Source of the DNA: Pedobacter sp.
GTDB taxonomy: Bacteria; Bacteroidota; Bacteroidia; Sphingobacteriales; Sphingobacteriaceae
Reading direction: 5' to 3'
Assembly: GCA_030149995.1 (NCBI GenBank)
Contig: JASLGV010000117.1
Coordinates: forward strand, 1-8,360
DNA length: 8,360 nucleotides
How positions within the stretch are numbered: position 1 is the first letter of the stretch; each line of letters opens with the position of its first letter. This document shows positions 1-5,618 of the stretch, one piece after another. The position numbers and the translations under genes were made by a program. The notes under the pieces were generated by a model. The model saw only the letters and a list, made by a program, of their open reading frames with translations. It made no database searches and was not told where the DNA came from.

Positions 1-729
1 AAACTTTACACCTTGCTCTTCTGCAATTTTTTGCATGGCTTTTACAATCTCGTGCATCCCGCCCATCGGGTACCAGGTGCCGCATACCAGGTCGGCATAA
101 TTCATCAGGCTATAAAGTGCAGGCGTATTTTGTGGGGTTGCTCCTAAAAAAAGAACTGGAAACTCCAGGAGCTTGCGGAGCTTTTCGTGTTTAAAATATT
201 GATTCACGTGCTTGCGCATGTTGCCAAGCAGCTGCAGCCTGATGCCGCTTATGGCCAGCCGCGGATCAAAGTATTCCCAGATGCTGTGTGAGGGTTTGAA
301 AACATATTCCTGCATGCCCACAGTATATTTGTATTCGGCCTGACTGAGAAATTTGCGGAGGTTTTTGCTGCTGCCGGGCTCAAGCGTTTCAAAAAGCTTG
401 TGGAGGTCTGCAAGTTGTTCCGGTACATCCAGCGTATCATGGGTATCAAAAAAGATGCGGTAAGAAGGAGCTAATCTTTTCAGTGTATAAAAATCGGCCG
501 TCGTTTTGTTAAATAACTGATAAAAATTTTCGAATATTTCGGGCATCCAATACCAGCTGGGGCCCATATCGAAAAGAAATCCATCGTGTTCCCAGCTACG
601 CGCCCGCCCACCGGCCATTTCATTTTTTTCTATTACCGTAACATCAAAATTTTGTTTTGCCAGTATTGCAGCTGCAGCCAGGCCTGCAAAACCAGCTCCT
701 ATTACCGTAATCCGTTGTTGTTTCTCCAT
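1..729 (-). CDS. crtI: Phytoene desaturase CrtI, N-terminal half (3' end beyond window)
   Basis: FAD-dependent desaturase expected to convert phytoene to lycopene at the membrane. The start is ATG at 729-727, and the frame stays open for 243 codons to base 1; the family is usually about 490-500 residues, so about half is present. The N-terminus has the dinucleotide-binding fold: hydrophobic strand then GAGFAG at residues 11-16, an acidic strand end (VIEKNE, 32-37) and the GGRAR motif at 40-44. DMGPSWYWMP (54-63) and, further on, FLGATPQNTPALYSLMNYAD (194-213) followed by GTWYPMGG (217-224) are typical of bacterial CrtI, especially Bacteroidota versions. No Shine-Dalgarno is evident. It is divergent from the operon carrying the lycopene cyclase, across a 114-bp gap. 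A related desaturase such as CrtN or CrtD is possible, but the neighbouring cyclase and the motif set favour CrtI. Confidence 0.93.
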   Translation of the reverse strand, partial: MEKQQRITVIGAGFAGLAAAAILAKQNFDVTVIEKNEMAGGRARSWEHDGFLFDMGPSWYWMPEIFENFYQLFNKTTADFYTLKRLAPSYRIFFDTHDTLDVPEQLADLHKLFETLEPGSSKNLRKFLSQAEYKYTVGMQEYVFKPSHSIWEYFDPRLAISGIRLQLLGNMRKHVNQYFKHEKLRKLLEFPVLFLGATPQNTPALYSLMNYADLVCGTWYPMGGMHEIVKAMQKIAEEQGVKF

Positions 730-751
730 TTGATATAAATAAAAGAAATTA

Positions 752-782
752 TTGTGATTTTGTTGGCATGGCAGTATAATTA
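752..782 (+). promoter_or_regulatory. Candidate promoter of the hypothetical-crtYcd-b5 operon
   Basis: In the 114-bp gap between the divergent crtI and the operon starting at 844, a TTG at 752-754 is followed after 20 bases by TATAATTA at 775-782. This resembles the Bacteroidota -33/-7 arrangement (TTG, then TAnnTTTG) with an imperfect -7 box. Read as a classical sigma-70 site it is TTGTGA, 17 bases, TATAAT. It would give a leader of roughly 55 bases. Weaker TATTTTTA boxes closer to the gene (818-825 and 827-834) are alternatives. The DNA is A/T-rich, so chance matches are easy. No convincing promoter was found for crtI on the opposite strand. Confidence 0.3.
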
Positions 783-843
783 TTAGACGCCTGGTCAGAT
801 AAATCTGCAGAGCTCGTTATTTTTATTATTTTTACAGGCTTAC

Positions 844-1377
844 ATGGGTACACTCAGGAGCACTATTTTTCTGTTTCTTTTTTTTACAACCGCTTTTTGC
901 CGGGCACAGTTGTCGCCGGCCGAAATGTCTGTTTTGAAAACGCAGATGGTGCGTGCTGTGGATCATGCCCGTTTAACAGACTCCTTATTTACCAGCCTGG
1001 ACCGGATGCCCGATAAAACAGCACTCCTGCTGGCTTACACAGGTACTTTGGAAGCACTCAGGGCAAAGCATGCCTGGAATCCTTACAACAAAATGAAGTT
1101 TGTTTCCCGTGCCATGAAAACCATGGGGAAAGCGGTATCTATGGAACCTGAAAATATGGAAATCCGTTTTATGCGTTTCTCCATTGAACATTTTACCCCG
1201 GGTTTTTTAGGCTTTAGCAAAGACCTTGAAACCGATAAAAAAGAAATTGTAAAACATTACCGAAATCATAATTTTGGAGCTGCGGATGCTGCACTGATTA
1301 AAAATGCTGCCCGCTTTATGATAGAAAGCAAACGCTGTACAGCAGAAGAAATAAAAATTTTTCAAAAATTCCTTTAA
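844..1377 (+). CDS. Exported helical protein of unknown function in the carotenoid operon
   Basis: The 177-residue protein begins with a clear signal peptide: Arg5, a hydrophobic core at about residues 8-18, and a likely signal peptidase I cut after Ala21 (CRA before Gln22). Cys19 lacks a proper lipobox around it, so a lipoprotein is less likely. The mature part (about 156 residues) appears all-helical and partly TPR-like: a segment at about 88-112 has the pattern of a repeat helix pair (AMKTMGKAVSMEPENMEIRF). It continues into FTPGFLGFSKDLETDKKEI (117-135), which looks like a conserved core. No catalytic motif is visible. Its TAA stop is followed directly by the ATG of the lycopene cyclase, so the two should be co-transcribed and translationally coupled. 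That placement suggests a carotenoid-related or envelope role, but this is inference; I cannot assign a function. Confidence 0.85.
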   Translation: MGTLRSTIFLFLFFTTAFCRAQLSPAEMSVLKTQMVRAVDHARLTDSLFTSLDRMPDKTALLLAYTGTLEALRAKHAWNPYNKMKFVSRAMKTMGKAVSMEPENMEIRFMRFSIEHFTPGFLGFSKDLETDKKEIVKHYRNHNFGAADAALIKNAARFMIESKRCTAEEIKIFQKFL

Positions 1378-2058
1378 ATGAACTATACATATTTATTAAT
1401 TAATATAGCTGTTATATTTTTTCCGCTTGTTTTATCCTTTGATAAAAAGGTGCACTTTTTTAGTAAATGGAAATTTGTTTTGCCTGCCATTTTTCTAACC
1501 GGGCTGATTTTTCTGGTATGGGATGTTCTTTTTGTTAAATTAAATGTCTGGTCTTTTAATCCGGCTTATTTAATAGGTGTATCTTTTATGGGTTTGCCGA
1601 TAGAAGAGATCTTATTCTTTTTAACGGTTCCATATGCGTGTATTTTTATTTATGAATGCCTGAATGCTTATTTTCCTGCCAATAAGCTGGAACGGTACAG
1701 TCTGGCATTAAGTAATTTACTACTGGGCCTTTGTGTGGCCTTTATCTTTTTTGCCTATAGTAAATGGTACACGGTTATCAACTTTAGTTTCTTATTGCTT
1801 GTGCTACTGTTTGTAGAGTATGTAAACAAACCGTTGCGTTTTATGTACCGTTTTTACAGGGCTTATGGAGTTGCCTTGATTCCCTTTTATATTGTAAATG
1901 GATTTTTGACGCGCATACCAGTGGTAGAATATAACAGTAAGGAAATATTAGGCGTTCGGGTGGGAACCATTCCTCTTGAAGACCATTTTTACCTGATGAG
2001 TTTGTTATTGCTGAATGTTTATTTGTACGAGTGGTTTAAAAAACGTGCTTTAAAGTAA
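1378..2058 (+). CDS. crtYcd: Lycopene cyclase, single-chain CrtYcd type
   Basis: A 226-residue integral membrane protein with about seven hydrophobic segments (roughly 3-20, 33-53, 64-92, 108-126, 132-147, 163-177 and 204-220). It matches the small membrane lycopene cyclase family, which actinobacteria carry as separate CrtYc and CrtYd subunits and which is fused in archaea, fungi and many Bacteroidota. The duplication is visible: each half carries the acidic signature after a conserved Gly/aromatic stretch, GLPIEEILFF at 72-81 and TIPLEDHFY at 197-205, whose Glu/Asp residues are expected to be needed for cyclisation. The enzyme would turn lycopene ends into ionone rings. It starts directly after the upstream stop, and its own TAA shares one base with the next ATG (TAATG). 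Whether it makes mono- or bicyclic product, and beta or epsilon rings, cannot be read from the sequence. Confidence 0.93.
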   Translation: MNYTYLLINIAVIFFPLVLSFDKKVHFFSKWKFVLPAIFLTGLIFLVWDVLFVKLNVWSFNPAYLIGVSFMGLPIEEILFFLTVPYACIFIYECLNAYFPANKLERYSLALSNLLLGLCVAFIFFAYSKWYTVINFSFLLLVLLFVEYVNKPLRFMYRFYRAYGVALIPFYIVNGFLTRIPVVEYNSKEILGVRVGTIPLEDHFYLMSLLLLNVYLYEWFKKRALK

Positions 2059-2291
2059 TGGATTTACCAGTTTATAGTAAACAGCAGCTGGCGCTTAGAA
2101 ACGGACAGGATAAGCCTCAGATCTGGGTGGCTTATAAAGGTGTTATTTATGATGTTGGTGAAAGCAGACTGTGGCGAAACGGCAAACATTATGAACATTG
2201 GGCAGGGCAGGATTTAACGGATGAACTGGCCGATGCACCCCATACCGACCAGGTATTTGAGAAATTTAAAGCCATTGGTCGTTTAGGTTGA
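2058..2291 (+). CDS. Small soluble cytochrome b5-like heme-binding protein
   Basis: A 77-residue stand-alone cytochrome b5-like domain without signal peptide or membrane helix, so probably cytoplasmic. The fold signature is seen in PQIWVAYKGVIYDVGES (20-36), then LWRNGKHYEHWAGQDLTDEL (38-57) and PHTDQVFEKFKAIGRL (61-76). The usual HPGG loop is replaced by a form resembling the heme/steroid-binding subgroup. His44 or His47 and His62 are the likely axial ligands, by analogy with the two histidines of cytochrome b5. Its start overlaps the lycopene cyclase stop by one base, so it is the third gene of the operon. A role as electron carrier for a membrane carotenoid or lipid oxygenase is plausible but inferred. 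Its last nine bases overlap the end of the opposing AraC-type gene. Confidence 0.85.
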   Translation: MDLPVYSKQQLALRNGQDKPQIWVAYKGVIYDVGESRLWRNGKHYEHWAGQDLTDELADAPHTDQVFEKFKAIGRLG

Positions 2292-3122
2292 TTTTACGGT
2301 GTCTGTTTTTACCGGTAAATACGATTGTTTCAGCTCCCTGAATTCGGAAGGACGTTTGCCAACCATTTTAAAAAAGGTATTGCTAAAAGAAGAAATACTA
2401 TTATACCCTACGGCATAGGCAATTTCACTAATGGTTTGATTGCTGCCCAATAATTTTTCCATCGCTTTGGTCATACGTACCAATTTAAGATATTGATAAA
2501 AGGACATGTTTAAAGCGGTTTGAAAGATGCGTGATAAAGTTCTTTCGCTAAAACCATTATCTGAGGCTGTTTTTTCCATACTTAACAAATCGTTTCCCAT
2601 ATGCATGTGGATATAACCCAGAACCGGTCTTAACCTTTCGTTGTTGGTGGTTGGAACTGCAATCGGAAGCGGGTGTTCGCTTATAACGGGTAAGATGTTT
2701 TTAAGCGTTTTTAAAAAATCAAATTGCCCGGTTCCCGGAAAAATATTGCCGAACCAACGCTCTGAAAACAACAGCATTTCCAGCAGCAGGTTGTTAACCG
2801 GGTAAATACCTATTTTACGGTAAAAAGGATTTTCCTCATCCGTTTCTGTACTGAAATAAATATTTCTCACATTGGCAGAATGATACCGAAGCTGAAGGTG
2901 GTGCTCTACACCTGCTGGAATCCATAGATAATGACGCGCAGGTAAAAAGTAAGTTTTCTCCCGGGTGTATAAAAAAATAATGCCGCGTTCTACATAGGTA
3001 AGCTGGCCTTTAAGGTGCTTGTGGTTGTAGAAACGATCTTCAAAGCGGCTGTGCCATACATAGGTTGTTTCCGGAATCTCGTCCAGGTCCCGTAAAATCT
3101 TATCAATGTCTATTTTTCCCAT
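2283..3122 (-). CDS. AraC-family transcriptional regulator, probable regulator of the efflux operon
   Basis: A 279-residue regulator with an N-terminal cupin-like sensing domain (about 18-95, including LPARHYLWIPAGVEHHLQ at 60-77) and a C-terminal double helix-turn-helix domain (about 165-265). The first recognition unit is near 180-201 (METASD-type helix then FSERTLSRIFQ). The second carries the AraC/XylS signature, ISEIAYAVGYNS at 231-242 with FFKMVGKRPSEFR at 250-262. It is divergent from the TolC-EmrA-MFS operon with 85 bp between the starts, which is the usual layout of a local regulator controlling a pump and often itself. The inducer is unknown. At its 3' end it overlaps the cytochrome b5 gene by nine bases tail to tail, and no terminator hairpin is visible there. 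Confidence 0.92.
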   Translation of the reverse strand: MGKIDIDKILRDLDEIPETTYVWHSRFEDRFYNHKHLKGQLTYVERGIIFLYTREKTYFLPARHYLWIPAGVEHHLQLRYHSANVRNIYFSTETDEENPFYRKIGIYPVNNLLLEMLLFSERWFGNIFPGTGQFDFLKTLKNILPVISEHPLPIAVPTTNNERLRPVLGYIHMHMGNDLLSMEKTASDNGFSERTLSRIFQTALNMSFYQYLKLVRMTKAMEKLLGSNQTISEIAYAVGYNSISSFSNTFFKMVGKRPSEFRELKQSYLPVKTDTVKST

Positions 3123-3136
3123 GTGGCTGTTTTGAA

Positions 3137-3144
3137 CAAAAATA
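3137..3144 (-). promoter_or_regulatory. Candidate -7 element of the AraC-type gene
   Basis: Read leftward, these bases are TATTTTTG, an exact match to the Bacteroidota TAnnTTTG element. It lies 14 bases before the regulator's ATG, so the leader would be only about 8 bases. No good -33 TTG is found 19-20 bases upstream. The box overlaps a TTTTG-AA-CAAAA inverted repeat (3130-3141), which could be an operator or chance. Confidence 0.35.
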
Positions 3145-3181
3145 TGTCAGTTTAGATAAAATAAAGAAATAATTCTTAACG

Positions 3182-3189
3182 GAAATTTG
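3182..3189 (+). promoter_or_regulatory. Candidate -7 element of the efflux operon
   Basis: GAAATTTG followed by CA sits 18 bases before the ATG of the TolC-like gene and matches the TTTG half of the Bacteroidota -7 consensus, while the TA half is missing. A weak match of this kind suits a promoter that depends on an activator such as the divergent AraC-type protein. An AAGAA-N4-TTCTT inverted repeat at 3164-3177 lies just upstream. This is positional inference. Confidence 0.3.
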
Positions 3190-3207
3190 CACTATTAATT
3201 TATACGT

Positions 3208-4548
3208 ATGGATTTTACCCCGAATAAAAGAAATACAGGGTTGTGCGCGGCCCTTCTTTTATGCTCTTTTCTTACTCGCGCACAAACCAATTATCTCGAT
3301 AAAAGTGATCTAAGCCTGGAACAGGTATGGTTGCTGGCCGATAGCAACAGTAAAAAGATACAGATGCAACGCCTGGATGCGCAGGCGGGAGCAGCCCGTA
3401 TAAAGGCCGCCCAGTCTGAACGTTTACCCGAGTTGGCAGCAAATGGTGTATTGGCGCATGTTTTTGATTTGCCTGTTTACGAAAATGGCCTGTTTCATAC
3501 ACCAAGTCAGTATCCGGTTGATCCTAAGTATTATAAGGTAGGTGCGGAGTTGTATTTAAACCTGTATAACGGAGGTAAAACAAACCGCGAAATTACCGCC
3601 TCAGAAAAGGAACATGAAATAGATCTCGCCAAAACACAGCTAACCACACAGGAAATTCATTATACAGCGGCTGTATATTTTTATGATGTATACCGGAATG
3701 AATCGTACCGCGAGCTGCTGCTCCAGGATATTAAAGATCGTGAGGCGCAACTCAAAGAGATTGAGCAGCTTTATAAAAACGGCACCATCCTTAAAAGCGA
3801 TGTTTTGCGCGCAGAGCTACGCCTTTCGAAACAACGCATGCTGCTGGTGGAAATAGAGAACAACATCCGCATTTCTACACATAAGTTAAATCTGCTGATA
3901 GGTAAAGAGACTGAAGCGCCGATAAGAACGGTTGTGCCGGAATCGGAAATGAAGATACAGCTTCTCAAACCAGCAAATGATTTTATAAAGGACGCAACAC
4001 ATCATTCTTTTAAACTGGCCATATCAGAAAAGGAACAGGAACTGAATGCGTTACACCTGAAACAGGTAAAGTCAAATGCACTGCCATCGTTGGGCTTCTT
4101 TGCAGAATATGCTTACGCTTATCCGCAAATACAGTTTTATCCTTATTCTTTGTCTTTGTACAGCAATGGAATGGCGGGCTTAAAACTTAAGATTCCCATC
4201 TCTTCGTGGTATACCAACCAGCATAAGGTAAAGGAAGCGGCCATTCAGCTAAAAAGACAATTGGTTGAAGACGAGGAGGTGAAAGATCAGATTTTTCAGG
4301 AGGTTAATGAGTATTATATCCGGTACAACGAATCGGTTAAAAAGATTGCCGTTGCGGAAGAAAACATCCGGCAGGCAACCGAAAGTTATCGCATTGTGCA
4401 AAATACCTATTTCAACCAGCTGGCACTTTTAACAGATTTGCTGGATGCAGAAACGCAGCTGTTGCAATCTAAATTCGAGTTAACCACCGCAAAGGTAAAT
4501 GCACGCATTCAATACTATCAATTACAAAAAGCAGTAGGCAATCTATAA
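3208..4548 (+). CDS. TolC-like outer-membrane efflux channel
   Basis: A 446-residue outer-membrane factor expected to form the trimeric exit duct of the pump. A signal peptide covers residues 1-25 (hydrophobic AALLLCSFL, cut after TRA before Gln26). The mature chain shows the duplicated outer-membrane-factor layout: long helices such as DAQAGAARIKAAQSERLPEL (58-77), an internal beta segment, YKVGAELYLNLYNGGKTNRE, and a second copy near the C-terminal half with AGLKLKIPISSWYTNQHKV. The phrase LYNGGKTNREI resembles the conserved LFNGG turn of this family, and the C-terminal LTDLLDAETQLLQSKFEL is typical. It is the first gene of the operon, with only two bases before the next ATG. Its substrate follows from the MFS partner and is not known. 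Confidence 0.93.
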   Translation: MDFTPNKRNTGLCAALLLCSFLTRAQTNYLDKSDLSLEQVWLLADSNSKKIQMQRLDAQAGAARIKAAQSERLPELAANGVLAHVFDLPVYENGLFHTPSQYPVDPKYYKVGAELYLNLYNGGKTNREITASEKEHEIDLAKTQLTTQEIHYTAAVYFYDVYRNESYRELLLQDIKDREAQLKEIEQLYKNGTILKSDVLRAELRLSKQRMLLVEIENNIRISTHKLNLLIGKETEAPIRTVVPESEMKIQLLKPANDFIKDATHHSFKLAISEKEQELNALHLKQVKSNALPSLGFFAEYAYAYPQIQFYPYSLSLYSNGMAGLKLKIPISSWYTNQHKVKEAAIQLKRQLVEDEEVKDQIFQEVNEYYIRYNESVKKIAVAEENIRQATESYRIVQNTYFNQLALLTDLLDAETQLLQSKFELTTAKVNARIQYYQLQKAVGNL

Positions 4549-4550
4549 AT

Positions 4551-5618
4551 ATGAATACCAAAAAACAGCATAAAACAGACAAAATTATTTCGCGATTTAC
4601 CACTTTTACAGCCATTCTGATTGCCCTTTTTTTACTGGGCTGGGGAGGTAAGACCTTGCTGCGGTTTATGCGCTATGAGGATACGAACGATGCGCAGGTT
4701 GATGAATATATTAACCCAATTACAGCCCGCTTAAATGGCTATGTTAAAGAGGTGCGTTTTGAAGAAAACCAGGAAGTTAAAAAAGGTGATACCCTGGTGC
4801 TGATAGACGACCGCGATTACACCGTTCAGCAGGATGAGGCAGAGGCTTCTCTCGAAAATGCAGAAGCACAGGTGTCGGTTCAGAAAAGCAATATTGAAAC
4901 AGCCTCGAGATCTGCAGCAGCAAGCAAGGCCAAAATAGAAGCTGCACGGGCAAAATTATGGAAACAGCAGGAAGAGTATAACCGCTATAAGAAATTGTTT
5001 GAGGTGGAGTCTGTTACCAGGCAGCAGCTTGAGAATGTGCAAAGTGTGCTGGAGGTTTCGAAGGCAGAATACCGGATGGCTCAGGAAGAATATGCGGCAG
5101 CAGTATCCAAAACAAATGATGTTAAAACGCAGGTAAATGTGTTGCAATCTGAAATTTCGCGCAGAAAAGCAGTGTTGAAACGAAACGATCTGAACACATC
5201 TTATACTGTTATTGTAGCGCCATATAACGGGAAGATGGGCAAAAGAACCATACAGCCCGGACAATTGCTGCAACCCGGCCAAACCATTGCCTATATCGTA
5301 GATCATGATGCCGGCAAATGGGTGATTGCCAATTTTAAGGAAACACAAATTGCAGACATGTATGTTGGCGAGCCGGTAGATATAGAGGTTGATGCTTTTT
5401 CGGGTGTTTCATATCGGGGCAGGATAGAGTCGCTCTCGGCGGCAACAGGCTCCCGGTTTTCATTGCTGCCGCCAGATAATGCAACGGGCAACTTTGTAAA
5501 GATAGCACAACGCATCCCGGTACGCATCCGTCTTGAAGGAGAGGCTAAAACTTTGCAACCCCTCAATGCCGGTATGAGTGCCGTGGTTCGCATCCGTAAA
5601 AATGCACCGCATGAATAG
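4551..5618 (+). CDS. EmrA/HlyD-type membrane fusion protein
   Basis: A 355-residue periplasmic adaptor that should link the inner-membrane MFS transporter to the TolC-like channel. One N-terminal membrane anchor (about 18-38) leads into TNDAQVDEYINPITARLNG (45-63), the EmrA-type entry to the biotinyl-lipoyl-like domain, with VKKGDTLVLID closing its first half (76-86). A helical hairpin with coiled-coil character spans about 92-215. The second lipoyl half follows (VIVAPYNGKMGKRTIQPGQL, 220-239), then a beta-barrel domain. Near the C-terminus FSLLPPDNATGNFVKIAQR (303-321) is the hallmark of EmrA-type adaptors that work with DHA2 MFS pumps. Its stop TAG overlaps the start of the MFS gene. Confidence 0.94.
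   Translation: MNTKKQHKTDKIISRFTTFTAILIALFLLGWGGKTLLRFMRYEDTNDAQVDEYINPITARLNGYVKEVRFEENQEVKKGDTLVLIDDRDYTVQQDEAEASLENAEAQVSVQKSNIETASRSAAASKAKIEAARAKLWKQQEEYNRYKKLFEVESVTRQQLENVQSVLEVSKAEYRMAQEEYAAAVSKTNDVKTQVNVLQSEISRRKAVLKRNDLNTSYTVIVAPYNGKMGKRTIQPGQLLQPGQTIAYIVDHDAGKWVIANFKETQIADMYVGEPVDIEVDAFSGVSYRGRIESLSAATGSRFSLLPPDNATGNFVKIAQRIPVRIRLEGEAKTLQPLNAGMSAVVRIRKNAPHE

Noticed and set aside
249..449. Leftward 66-codon open frame inside crtI
   Set aside because: It lies on the same strand as the real crtI frame but in another phase, and its product shows no domain; crtI explains the region.
776..783. ATAATTAT palindrome between crtI and the operon
   Set aside because: An eight-base A/T-only palindrome is expected by chance in this A/T-rich gap.
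898..900. Cys19 of the secreted protein as a lipoprotein anchor
   Set aside because: The preceding residues (TAF) do not form a lipobox, and CRA followed by Gln gives a better signal peptidase I site.
985..1191. Leftward 68-codon frame opposite the secreted protein gene
   Set aside because: No family features and no promoter; the sense frame has a signal peptide and operon coupling.
5578..5610. Upstream GTG and ATG starts for the MFS gene
   Set aside because: They would add polar residues and deepen the overlap with the adaptor to 17-41 bases; the ATGAATAG overlap at 5611 is the more usual coupled junction, though this is not proven.
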